This document shows, in pieces, positions 1 through 5,790 of a DNA stretch of 8,342 nucleotides. Numbering within the stretch: position 1 is the first letter of the stretch; each line of letters begins with the position of its first letter. The position numbers and the translations under genes are program-made. Source of the DNA: an uncultured Eubacteriales bacterium (lineage in GTDB: Bacteria; Bacillota; Clostridia; Oscillospirales; Acutalibacteraceae). Location of the stretch: NCBI GenBank assembly GCA_900321665.1, contig ONWY01000040.1, forward strand, positions 1-8,342, in the 5' to 3' direction. The notes below the pieces were generated by a model. The model did not search any database. It saw nothing but the letters and a program-made list of their open reading frames with translations, and was not told the DNA's origin.

Positions 1-123
1 AAAACCTTCTACAAAGAAAACGGGCACTTCCGCCTGCAGCCGGAAAACGACAGCTACGAGCCGATTATAGTCAACGAAGTCGCCATTTTGGGCAAGTTAA
101 AGTCCATCATTCGGTATTATTGA
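1..123 (+). CDS. lexA: LexA repressor, C-terminal end (partial)
   Basis: The window opens inside this gene; 40 codons and a TGA stop are present. The peptide has the RLQPEN and EPIIV stretches and the ILGKLKSIIR ending typical of the C-terminal S24 peptidase (self-cleavage) domain of Gram-positive LexA. By comparison with Bacillus LexA (VKRFYKE), the Lys of codon 1, in KTFYKE, is probably the catalytic lysine of the Ser-Lys dyad; the Ser and the DNA-binding domain lie upstream of the window. LexA represses SOS genes and cleaves itself when RecA filaments form. Its stop codon overlaps the next gene's ATG by one base (TGATG), so the two are probably translated together. Confident as to family; a related S24 repressor is a minor alternative. 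Confidence 0.9.
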   Translation, partial: KTFYKENGHFRLQPENDSYEPIIVNEVAILGKLKSIIRYY

Positions 124-590
124 TGATTTATAAAAGTATCTATTCCTCGCCGCTGGGCTTTTTGGAAATCTGCTCTGATGGCGGCGAAGCAATTACAAGA
201 GCCTATTTCACCTCTACCCCTTCTGCGGAGTATGTGGAAAACGCATTAACAAAAGCTGCCGCCGCGCAAGCGCGCGCCTATTTTGAAGGAGAGCGGCGCA
301 GCTTTGAGCTGCCGCTCGCGCCCGAGGGCACTGCCTTTCAAAAGCAGGTTTGGCATGCGTGCACCGAGATTGAGTATGCACACTCCAAAACCTTCAAAGA
401 GCTTGCTGCCGCTATCGGCGATGATAAAGCGGCGCGCAAGGTCGCTCTTGCGGTGGAGGAAAACCCGATTGCCGTTTTCATTCCCGACCACAGAGTAAAG
501 GGCAAGGCAAGCTTCCTTGCCACGCTCTCTTCCCGAAGCGCGGTAAAAGAAGCGCTGCTCGGCGCGGAGGTACAATTTGCCAAGCGCTGA
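123..590 (+). CDS. O6-alkylguanine-DNA alkyltransferase-like protein lacking the active-site cysteine (PDHR)
   Basis: This 155-residue protein has the full two-part layout of Ogt/MGMT alkyltransferases: an N-terminal domain (about 1-65), then the DNA-binding/active-site domain from GTAFQKQVW (69-77). Conserved features include LAAAIG, KAARKV (102-107, with the Arg that stands in for the flipped base, R105), ENP (113-115) and the Glu of the active-site network (E149 or nearby). The motif that should be PCHR reads PDHR (D122), so the methyl-accepting Cys is gone, and Asp replaces it by two base changes. The usual Tyr of the DNA-binding helix is Phe (F91), and the GYxGG pocket segment is replaced by ATLSS (133-137) with no gap. 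It therefore cannot do suicide alkyl transfer. Known alkyltransferase-like (ATL) proteins also lack the Cys (Trp or Ala there) and flag lesions for nucleotide excision repair; a similar role here is inference. The start is ATG 123, overlapping the lexA stop; no Shine-Dalgarno is visible, which fits translational coupling. A TTG at 120 is a less likely start. Confidence 0.85.
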   Translation: MIYKSIYSSPLGFLEICSDGGEAITRAYFTSTPSAEYVENALTKAAAAQARAYFEGERRSFELPLAPEGTAFQKQVWHACTEIEYAHSKTFKELAAAIGDDKAARKVALAVEENPIAVFIPDHRVKGKASFLATLSSRSAVKEALLGAEVQFAKR

Positions 591-642
591 AACTTAAGTG
601 TAATAGCGATAACGAAGTATTGCCTCAGGATATTATAAATGC

Positions 643-679
643 AGACCGAAGCTTGCGTGTAACAAGCTTCGGTCTTTTT
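643..679 (+). terminator. Intrinsic terminator after the lexA/ATL unit
   Basis: A perfect 13-bp stem (AGACCGAAGCTTG at 643-655 with CAAGCTTCGGTCT at 663-675) closes a 7-base loop and is followed by a T tract (675-679). It lies 53 bases after the alkyltransferase-like stop. Its T tract runs into the stop codon of the convergent gene (TAA complement at 678-680). On the minus strand the hairpin is not followed by a T tract, so it is mainly a plus-strand terminator, though it may also block convergent transcription. Confidence 0.9.
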
Positions 680-1358
680 ATACCGGAATAATTTCTCCCT
701 TGTCGCCATCTACAATGACTTTTTGTGCCGTGTGAAGGCGCTCCATCAGCCCGCTGACCGAGAGCACCGCAGGAATGCCCATCGCGCGCATTAAAATCGC
801 GAAATGGCAAGCGCGCTCGCCCTGCTCCGCCACCGCGGCAACCGTGCGCCGCTTATCCATCAAGTGCACGGCAGAGGGGGTCAGCTCTTTTGCCGCAATC
901 ACAGAGCCGAAGGGGATATGCCGCGCCGCTTCCGGCGCATTTGTTAAAATAGATAAAAACGACTGCTTTACATCGCGCACATCCGCCGCTCTTTGCCGGG
1001 CGAAGTCGGACTGCGCGCTTAAGAGCTTTTGAATAAAGCTCTCGCAAGCGGTTTCCATTGCCATCTCCGCACTGAAGCCGCCGGCAATTTTGGCTTTCAC
1101 CTGCTTTTGCATATCGGGGTCGTGCGCCATAAAGATGTGCCCTGTAAAAATATCCGCTTCCTCCTTGCCGACGATGCGCCGCAGCGCGCCGGCTGCCGCC
1201 TGCGTTTTTTGCGTAAAAGCACACAGTGCCGCTTCATAGCGGCGCTGCTCTGCTTTTTCGCCCCGCGAGGAGCGCTGCTCATATGCAATGATTTGTTCTT
1301 CCAGCTTCACTATCTTCCCGATTGCAAACCCTCCCGAAGCCGGTATTCCCTGCAGCAT
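678..1358 (-). CDS. Stand-alone PTS Enzyme I N-terminal (phosphohistidine/HPr-binding) domain protein
   Basis: The 226-residue product matches the N-terminal half of phosphoenolpyruvate-protein phosphotransferase (Enzyme I, about 570 residues). It opens with MLQGIPASGGFAIGK, as Enzyme I does. It continues with EEADIFTGHIFMAHDPDM (HPr-binding helical region), RQRAADVRDV, and AAKELTPSAV, and ends with GDKGEIIPV, where full-length enzymes pass into the PEP-binding barrel. The active-site loop GGRTSHTAIIAR is altered to GERACHFAILMR, but the phospho-accepting His is kept (H185). The C-terminal TIM barrel that binds PEP is entirely absent: TAA follows at once, and only about 90 bp separate it from the neighbouring gene. 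The protein therefore cannot load itself from PEP; exchange with HPr or another carrier is possible but inferred. The start chosen is ATG 1358, preceded by AGGTG at good spacing; GTG 1367 is an alternative adding three residues, but it overlaps that ribosome binding site. No PTS partner genes are nearby. Confidence 0.8.
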   Translation of the reverse strand: MLQGIPASGGFAIGKIVKLEEQIIAYEQRSSRGEKAEQRRYEAALCAFTQKTQAAAGALRRIVGKEEADIFTGHIFMAHDPDMQKQVKAKIAGGFSAEMAMETACESFIQKLLSAQSDFARQRAADVRDVKQSFLSILTNAPEAARHIPFGSVIAAKELTPSAVHLMDKRRTVAAVAEQGERACHFAILMRAMGIPAVLSVSGLMERLHTAQKVIVDGDKGEIIPV

Positions 1359-1408
1359 AAAATTCACCTGTTTTTATTTTTTGCAAAGAAAAAGCAGATA
1401 TGCGATGA

Positions 1409-1436
1409 TTGCAAAATTACAAAATTATGGTATAAT
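1409..1436 (+). promoter_or_regulatory. Promoter of the GH27 gene
   Basis: TTGCAA (1409-1414), a 16-base spacer and a perfect TATAAT (1431-1436) form a sigma-A type promoter, with transcription expected to start near 1443. The 5' leader then contains GGGAG (1456-1460), six bases before ATG 1467. The divergent gene ending at 678 must also be transcribed from this 108-bp interval, but I see only weak minus-strand hexamers. Confidence 0.75.
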
Positions 1437-1466
1437 ATAATTAAATAAATGTATCGGGAGCGTGCT

Positions 1467-3176
1467 ATGATTGCTTTGCTTATTATTTTGAGTTTCCTCG
1501 GCTTGTGCCTTTGCGCTTTTCTCATTTGGTTTTTTGTGACAAGAGCGCGCGGTGTGTGCCCTTTTTGCGCGATGAAAAAAATCTTTATTCCCCGCAAAAT
1601 CACCATCCATCCAAGCGATTTTGAGGACTACGCGGCGCCGGTTCAAAAGCCTGTCATGGGCTGGTCGAGCTGGAATACCTTTCGCCAAAATATCAACGAA
1701 GAGCTGATTTTGGAAACCGCGCGCGCCATGGAGCTCTCGGGGCTTGCCGCGGCAGGTTACGAGTACATCAATTTAGATGACTGCTGGCAATCCTCCCTGC
1801 GCGATGAAAGCGGCAAGCTGCAAGGCGATTTTTCCAATTTCCCCTCAGGCATACCCGCGCTCATTGCGCGCCTCAATGCCCGCGGCTTGAAGGCGGGCTT
1901 GTATACCTCAAACGGCAGCTTGACTTGCGAGGATTTGCCGGCATCCTTAGGCAGAGAAGCGACCGATGCCGCCACAATTGCACAGTGGGGTGCCGAATTT
2001 TTTAAATATGATTTTTGCCATAACAGCCCCGATTCCGGCTTCACACCGCCGATTGAAGCGCTTGATTTCTCAGCCCCCGGCGAAAAGCCGTTTGCCTGTC
2101 TCGGCGCGGCAGACGCCCGCTACAGCGGCATGGCAAGAAGCATTGCCGATGCAAAGCTGCCCGCCGGTAACGCCATTGGCTTTTTATCCTACGGTGCAGG
2201 AAAAGCAAGTTTTACTGTGCACTGCGAAAAAGCGGGAGAATATGTGCTCACCGTGCGCTACAGAAAATTGCGCAGCCGCAAAAACCCGTACTTACTTGTG
2301 CGCATTAACGGCAAAATCTTCGAGGTTTTCTTCCCCGCTACAAAAGCGCCCTCTCCCACCGGCAGAGCGCAGGCAATCGTAGAGCTGCAAGCGGGGGAGA
2401 ACGAAATCGAGCTCTCCAACCCCATCCGCAACCGCTCCGATGCCGCCTTTTTGCAATACGCGCGCATGGGGCGCGCGCTGCAAACGGCGACTCGCGGCAA
2501 AAAGCCGATTGTGTTTTCCATTTGCGAGTGGGGCTTCCACCGCCCTTATCTGTGGGGCAAAAAAGCAGGCAATATGTGGCGCACCACACCGGATATTTTT
2601 GCAAGGTGGGTCAGCATTCGCGCTATCTATGCCCACACCATCAAGCTGTGGCGCTACGCTTCGCCCGGCCACTACAATGACCCCGATATGCTCGAGGTCG
2701 GCAACGGAACACTGAGCGATGAAGAAAACAAAGCGCATTTCAGCCTGTGGTGCATGATGGCGGCGCCGCTGGTTTTAGGCAATGATATTCGCCGCTTTGT
2801 AAAGCCCGACGGCACGGCGGATACAGATAATCGCACCCTGCAAATTGTCACCAACAAAGCGCTCATTGCTATTGACGGCGACCCGCTTGCCAAGCCTGCC
2901 AAGCGAATCAAAAGAGGGGCTGTCGATGTCATCGCAAGGCCGCTTGAGGGCGGCGATATCGCGCTGTGCTTTTTTAATAAATACGGCGGTGAAAAAGCCG
3001 CCCGCTTTGATTTAAACCGATTGATTGATGATGCATATTTTGACCTGCAGCAAAGCAGCACCTTCCATTCCCGCGAGCTGTGGACAGGGGAGGAGAGTAC
3101 CGGTCATCTGCTCCGCGTGCGCGTGCCGCGCCACGGAGTGAAGGTCTTTCGCATTCGCACACACAGCGCTCTTTAA
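1467..3176 (+). CDS. GH27 family alpha-galactosidase, membrane-anchored, with a CBM35/CBM6-like domain inserted in the catalytic barrel
   Basis: The 569-residue protein carries the clan-D GH27 signatures: MGWSSWN (64-70), NLDDCW (102-107), KYDFC (180-184; nucleophile Asp182), CEWG (353-356), WRTTPDI (371-377) and NDPDML (404-409; Asp407 the likely acid/base). CEWG fits alpha-galactosidase rather than alpha-N-acetylgalactosaminidase. It should release terminal alpha-1,6-galactose from raffinose-type sugars or galactomannan. Between KYDFC (barrel strand 4) and the strand leading to CEWG sits an extra stretch of about 120 residues (213-335). Its segments AGEYVLTVRYR, LLVRINGK, FPAT and LQAGENEIELSN resemble CBM35/CBM6 beta-sandwich modules. 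A C-terminal beta-sandwich (about 465-569) ends the protein. Residues 2-24 form one hydrophobic helix, followed by many basic residues and a CxxC (31-34). There is no signal peptidase site or good lipobox, so it is probably membrane-anchored. ATG 1467 was chosen because GGGAG lies six bases upstream; ATG 1449 would leave almost no leader after the promoter but would add an RER n-region. Confidence 0.9.
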   Translation: MIALLIILSFLGLCLCAFLIWFFVTRARGVCPFCAMKKIFIPRKITIHPSDFEDYAAPVQKPVMGWSSWNTFRQNINEELILETARAMELSGLAAAGYEYINLDDCWQSSLRDESGKLQGDFSNFPSGIPALIARLNARGLKAGLYTSNGSLTCEDLPASLGREATDAATIAQWGAEFFKYDFCHNSPDSGFTPPIEALDFSAPGEKPFACLGAADARYSGMARSIADAKLPAGNAIGFLSYGAGKASFTVHCEKAGEYVLTVRYRKLRSRKNPYLLVRINGKIFEVFFPATKAPSPTGRAQAIVELQAGENEIELSNPIRNRSDAAFLQYARMGRALQTATRGKKPIVFSICEWGFHRPYLWGKKAGNMWRTTPDIFARWVSIRAIYAHTIKLWRYASPGHYNDPDMLEVGNGTLSDEENKAHFSLWCMMAAPLVLGNDIRRFVKPDGTADTDNRTLQIVTNKALIAIDGDPLAKPAKRIKRGAVDVIARPLEGGDIALCFFNKYGGEKAARFDLNRLIDDAYFDLQQSSTFHSRELWTGEESTGHLLRVRVPRHGVKVFRIRTHSAL

Positions 3177-3190
3177 GGCAATAAAGCAGA

Positions 3191-3220
3191 AAAAACGGAT
3201 GCCCCGGGGCATCCGTTTTT
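3191..3220. terminator. Bidirectional terminator between the GH27 gene and the ABC operon
   Basis: A perfect 30-bp palindrome (arms 3191-3205 and 3206-3220) has a GC-rich core, ACGGATGCCCC/GGGGCATCCGT, flanked by A5 on one side and T5 on the other. It is therefore a full intrinsic terminator on both strands. It begins 14 bases after the GH27 stop and ends 5 bases before the ATPase stop, serving both convergent units. Confidence 0.93.
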
Positions 3221-3225
3221 CTACT

Positions 3226-3981
3226 TTATTTTTCATTGGCATTTGCCAAAAACGCTTTTGTTTTTTCACTTTGCGGTTTTTCAAAAACCGCTTCGGGCGT
3301 TCCCATTTCCTCAATCACGCCGTCTGCCATAAACATCACCTTATCCGACACACTTTGCGCAAAGCCCATTTCGTGGGTCACCACAATCATGGTGGTATCC
3401 TCGCTCTTGAGCCCGCGGATAACCTTCAATACCTCGCCTGTCAGCTCCGGGTCAAGCGCCGAGGTCGGCTCATCAAAGCACAGGATATCGGGCTTCATCG
3501 CAAGCGCTCTTGCAATCGCCACGCGCTGCTGCTGCCCGCCCGAGAGCTCGCAAGGGTAATTCTCCGCCTTGTCCGAAAGCCCCACGCGCTCAATAAGCGC
3601 CTGCGCCTCCCTCTCGATTTCCTCCTTGCTTTGGTTGCCCATCAGCCGCGGGGCAAGGGTGACATTTTCTGTTACCGTATACTGCGGAAAGAGGTTGAAC
3701 TGTTGAAACACCAACCCGAAATGTAAGCGCTTGAGGCGAATATCCTTTTCCTTGCGCCGGCTTTTATCCGCACCGTCAAAAATCACGTCGCCATTCACCG
3801 TGATGGTGCCTTTTTCCGCAAATTCCAGCGAATTTAAGCAGCGCAGCAGGGTGGTTTTGCCGCCGCCTGAGCTGCCGATAATCGAGAGCACCTCTCCCTT
3901 TTCAAGGGTAAAATCAATGCCCTTTAAGACCGTGTTATCACCAAATGATTTTGTTAAGCCTTTTACCTCTAAAATAGACAT
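3226..3981 (-). CDS. Polar amino acid ABC transporter ATP-binding protein (GlnQ/HisP family)
   Basis: This 251-residue protein is the energising subunit of the importer encoded with the two genes upstream. It has Walker A GSSGGGKT (36-43), a Q-loop in GLVFQQFNLFPQ (about 89-100), the ABC signature LSGGQQQRVAIARAL (146-160), Walker B ILCFDEP (166-172), D-loop SALD (174-177) and switch His203 in VTHEM. All catalytic residues are intact, and length and layout are those of PAAT-family ATPases; two copies should dock on the permease EAA loops at the cytoplasmic face. The start at ATG 3981 is set by GAGGAGGG, which overlaps the permease TGA stop; only 12 bases separate the two genes. It is the last gene of the operon, ending next to the bidirectional terminator. 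GlnQ-type is a family statement; the substrate cannot be read from the ATPase. Confidence 0.95.
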   Translation of the reverse strand: MSILEVKGLTKSFGDNTVLKGIDFTLEKGEVLSIIGSSGGGKTTLLRCLNSLEFAEKGTITVNGDVIFDGADKSRRKEKDIRLKRLHFGLVFQQFNLFPQYTVTENVTLAPRLMGNQSKEEIEREAQALIERVGLSDKAENYPCELSGGQQQRVAIARALAMKPDILCFDEPTSALDPELTGEVLKVIRGLKSEDTTMIVVTHEMGFAQSVSDKVMFMADGVIEEMGTPEAVFEKPQSEKTKAFLANANEK

Positions 3982-3993
3982 CTTTTACCCTCC

Positions 3994-4650
3994 TCAGCTC
4001 TTGAAATAGTCCAGCTTTTTCTCGAAAAAGTTGAAAAGCAGTGTTAAAAGACCCGAGAACGCAAGGTAAAAGACTGCCGTGTAAAACAGCGGCCAAATGA
4101 TACCGTCGGTCTTAATATAATCCTGTGCGACAAAGATAATTTCATACACCGCAATGATTCTTGCCAACGAGGTATCCTTTACCAAGGTGATGATTTCATT
4201 GCTCATCGGTGCCAAAATTCTCTTGATAACCTGCAAGAGCACAACCTTAAAGAAGATTTGCGACTTTGTCATGCCGAGTACCTGCCCCGCTTCATACTGC
4301 CCCTGCGAAATGGACTCAATACCGCCTTTGTAAATGACGGCGAAATAGCAGGCATAATTAATGACAAACGCGATTAAAACCGCATTAAAGCGCTCCAGCA
4401 GCTCGCCGCCCCAGATTAAGCCCGGGCCGTAGTAGACAACAATGAGCTGCAGCATCAGCGGTGTACCGCGGATGACCCACACCAAAAAGTTAATAACCCA
4501 GCGCAGCGGCTTAAACTTACTCATCAGCCCGAAGGAAATAATCAAGCCCAAGGGAATGGCAAATAACAAGGTCATGCCAAAGAGCTTGAGTGTCATCAAA
4601 AAGCCGTTGACAAACAGATTTTCAGTTACAGAAAGTAAAGATGCTCCCAT
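3994..4650 (-). CDS. Polar amino acid ABC transporter permease (HisM/GlnP family)
   Basis: The 218-residue protein has about five hydrophobic membrane segments (roughly 12-42, 51-75, 87-108, 150-172, 185-207). It contains the family hallmark RGTPLMLQL (61-69) and the cytoplasmic EAA loop YEAGQVLGMTKSQIFFKVVL (119-138), where the ATPase docks. In the EAA motif the second Ala is Gly and the usual late Pro is Leu, mild variants. There is only one permease gene in the operon, so it probably works as a homodimer. The start at ATG 4650 is preceded by AGGAG at seven-base spacing. The preceding lipoprotein gene ends 78 bases upstream, with a strong hairpin in that gap; the ATPase gene follows after 12 bases. 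Confidence 0.95.
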   Translation of the reverse strand: MGASLLSVTENLFVNGFLMTLKLFGMTLLFAIPLGLIISFGLMSKFKPLRWVINFLVWVIRGTPLMLQLIVVYYGPGLIWGGELLERFNAVLIAFVINYACYFAVIYKGGIESISQGQYEAGQVLGMTKSQIFFKVVLLQVIKRILAPMSNEIITLVKDTSLARIIAVYEIIFVAQDYIKTDGIIWPLFYTAVFYLAFSGLLTLLFNFFEKKLDYFKS

Positions 4651-4671
4651 AGTTTCTCCTAAACAACCGAA

Positions 4672-4697
4672 GGTAGGTCGAAGGACTTCGACCTACC
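4672..4697 (-). terminator. Inter-cistron hairpin (attenuator or mRNA stabiliser) between binding-protein and permease genes
   Basis: Twelve perfectly paired bases (GGTAGGTCGAAG at 4672-4683 with CTTCGACCTACC at 4686-4697) enclose a two-base loop, so the real loop is slightly larger. On the minus strand it is followed by a moderately T-rich run (TTCGGTTGTTT), not a clean T tract. Such leaky hairpins after binding-protein genes commonly let the binding protein be made in excess over the membrane subunits; that role here is inferred from position. Confidence 0.65.
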
Positions 4698-4728
4698 GCT
4701 TCAAATATCGTATTATCTCGTGCTAAGC

Positions 4729-5538
4729 TTAGTCAGCGAGCGCAATGCCGTATTTCTCTGCAAGCTTTGCAAGCGTGCCGTCTGCCTTCATTTCATCAAT
4801 GTAGGTGTTCAGCTGCTCGGTTAAATCGGAGCCGATGCGGCAACCGATACCGTACTCCTCCTTGGTCAAGGAGATGGATTTTGTAAGCTCTGCATAAGAG
4901 GTGCCTTCGCCTGTCATGGTATCTGCCATGGTGCTGTCAATAATGCAAGCGTCCACAGAGCCGGATTTTACCTCAAGCAGGGCATTGGTTTGGTTTTGAA
5001 CACCGGTAGCCTTCAAGCCTTTTTCCTCGGCTGCGCTCTCGCCGGCAGAGCCTTTTTCCACAGCAAAGGTAAGGTCTTTCAGGTCCTCAACACTCTTAAT
5101 AGCCGCTGCTTTATCTGCCGCCAAAACGACAACCTGCTCATTTTTGGCATAAGCCTTTGTGCAGTTTGTGTTGTTTTTCACTTCATCCGTGATGGTCATA
5201 CCGTTCCATACACAGTCGATAGATTTTGTCTTTAACTCTAAGAATTTGTTATCCCAATCGATTTCCACAAATTCCACTTCCACGCCGAGCTTCTTGGCTA
5301 CAGCGGTAGCAAACTCGGCATCAAAGCCGGTCCACGCGCCCTTTTCATCCTTATAATCCATCGGCGCATAATCGGTAATGCCGACAATCAGCTTACCGTT
5401 TTGCTTGATGTAAGCAAGGTCGGATTCTGCTGCCGCAGTGGTTTCCTCCGCCTTTGTGGTGTCTTCCTTCTTTGCGCTGCAAGCGGCAAAGGAAAGAAGC
5501 ATAACTGCTGCGAGCAGGATTGCAATAATCTTTTTCAT
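4729..5538 (-). CDS. Amino acid ABC transporter substrate-binding lipoprotein
   Basis: The 269-residue precursor starts with MKKIIAILLAAVMLLSFAAC, a lipoprotein signal peptide with Cys20 as the lipidated residue (FAAC, with Phe at -3). An acidic Thr/Ala/Glu-rich linker follows (22-39). The mature part is a family 3 periplasmic-binding-like fold: GKLIVGITDYAPMDYKDEKG (48-67), GFDAEFATAVAKKLGV (71-86), NGMTITDEV (112-120), and IIDSTMA (199-205) with the Asp that usually holds the amino group. Where glutamine- and histidine-binding homologues have an Arg after TDE to hold the substrate carboxylate, this one has Val120-Lys121. It captures the substrate outside the membrane for the permease/ATPase encoded just downstream. 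ATG 5538 is chosen over an upstream GTG (5562) because AGGAG lies seven bases before it and the signal peptide then has normal length. A polar amino acid is the likely ligand; which one is not determined. Confidence 0.93.
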   Translation of the reverse strand: MKKIIAILLAAVMLLSFAACSAKKEDTTKAEETTAAAESDLAYIKQNGKLIVGITDYAPMDYKDEKGAWTGFDAEFATAVAKKLGVEVEFVEIDWDNKFLELKTKSIDCVWNGMTITDEVKNNTNCTKAYAKNEQVVVLAADKAAAIKSVEDLKDLTFAVEKGSAGESAAEEKGLKATGVQNQTNALLEVKSGSVDACIIDSTMADTMTGEGTSYAELTKSISLTKEEYGIGCRIGSDLTEQLNTYIDEMKADGTLAKLAEKYGIALAD

Positions 5539-5591
5539 ATTCTTTCTCCTTTTTCTCATCACACGGATGAGCTTCTCTTTTTTGTGTTACC

Positions 5592-5620
5592 ATTATACTT
5601 TATTGCGCTAAAGTTGTAAA
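5592..5620 (-). promoter_or_regulatory. Promoter of the amino acid importer operon
   Basis: Read on the minus strand, TTTACA (5620-5615), a 17-base spacer and TATAAT (5597-5592) form a near-consensus sigma-A promoter. The start of transcription should be near 5585, giving a leader of about 47 bases before ATG 5538, too short for a typical riboswitch. Confidence 0.85.
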
Positions 5621-5628
5621 GCGCTAAA
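5605..5628. promoter_or_regulatory. Direct-repeat element overlapping the -35 box (possible operator)
   Basis: Three consecutive 8-base blocks, GCGCTAAA (5605-5612), GTTGTAAA (5613-5620) and GCGCTAAA (5621-5628), overlap and flank the -35 hexamer of the importer promoter. The outer blocks are identical and spaced 16 bases apart, about 1.5 helix turns; the middle block shares the TAAA end. A repressor bound here would block the promoter. No regulator gene is adjacent. Confidence 0.45.
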
Positions 5629-5751
5629 TTTTCTTTTTGTTGAATTTTGTTTATTTTTGCTCATTTGGCAAAAGGCACTTTCTTATTTTTCGGCAAAATG
5701 ACAACATATTTCCGCTCTGCCCTCCTTTTTTATAATAATCCTCCTTTCGCC
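5629..5751. other. AT-rich spacer upstream of the importer promoter
   Basis: This stretch between the importer promoter and the next gene's terminator is AT-rich. On the minus strand it has two strong Shine-Dalgarno-like motifs (AAAGGAGG near 5740-5747 and AAGGAGGG near 5719-5727), neither correctly spaced from a long reading frame. An 18-codon ATG frame (5707 down to 5651) exists but has no further support. Confidence 0.3.
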
Positions 5752-5782
5752 AAAAAAAGAAGCAGTCGGAAAAGACTGCTTC
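5752..5782 (-). terminator. Intrinsic terminator of the SseB-like gene
   Basis: On the minus strand GAAGCAGTC pairs with GACTGCTTC (5774-5782 with 5759-5767) around a six-base loop, followed by seven T's (5758-5752). It begins eight bases after the stop codon of the 784-residue gene. Confidence 0.92.
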
Positions 5783-5790
5783 ACATACCC

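Noticed and set aside
678..1358. Enzyme I-like gene as a frameshifted pseudogene of a full ptsI
   Set aside because: Neither strand nor any frame after the stop shows barrel motifs, and the frame is intact up to a natural domain boundary; truncation long ago cannot be excluded.
1029..1448. Plus-strand open frame of 139 codons opposite the Enzyme I-like gene
   Set aside because: It is antisense to a protein with clear family motifs, runs through the promoter region and has no ribosome binding site.
1449..1466. Upstream ATG as the start of the GH27 gene
   Set aside because: It lies about six bases after the expected transcription start with no ribosome binding site, whereas ATG 1467 has GGGAG at good spacing. 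Kept as an open question because it would change topology.
3199..3726. Plus-strand open frame opposite the ATPase gene
   Set aside because: It starts within the terminator palindrome and is the complement of a gene with all ABC ATPase motifs.
5539..5585. Riboswitch or T-box in the importer leader
   Set aside because: The leader is about 47 bases and shows no T-box or known riboswitch core.
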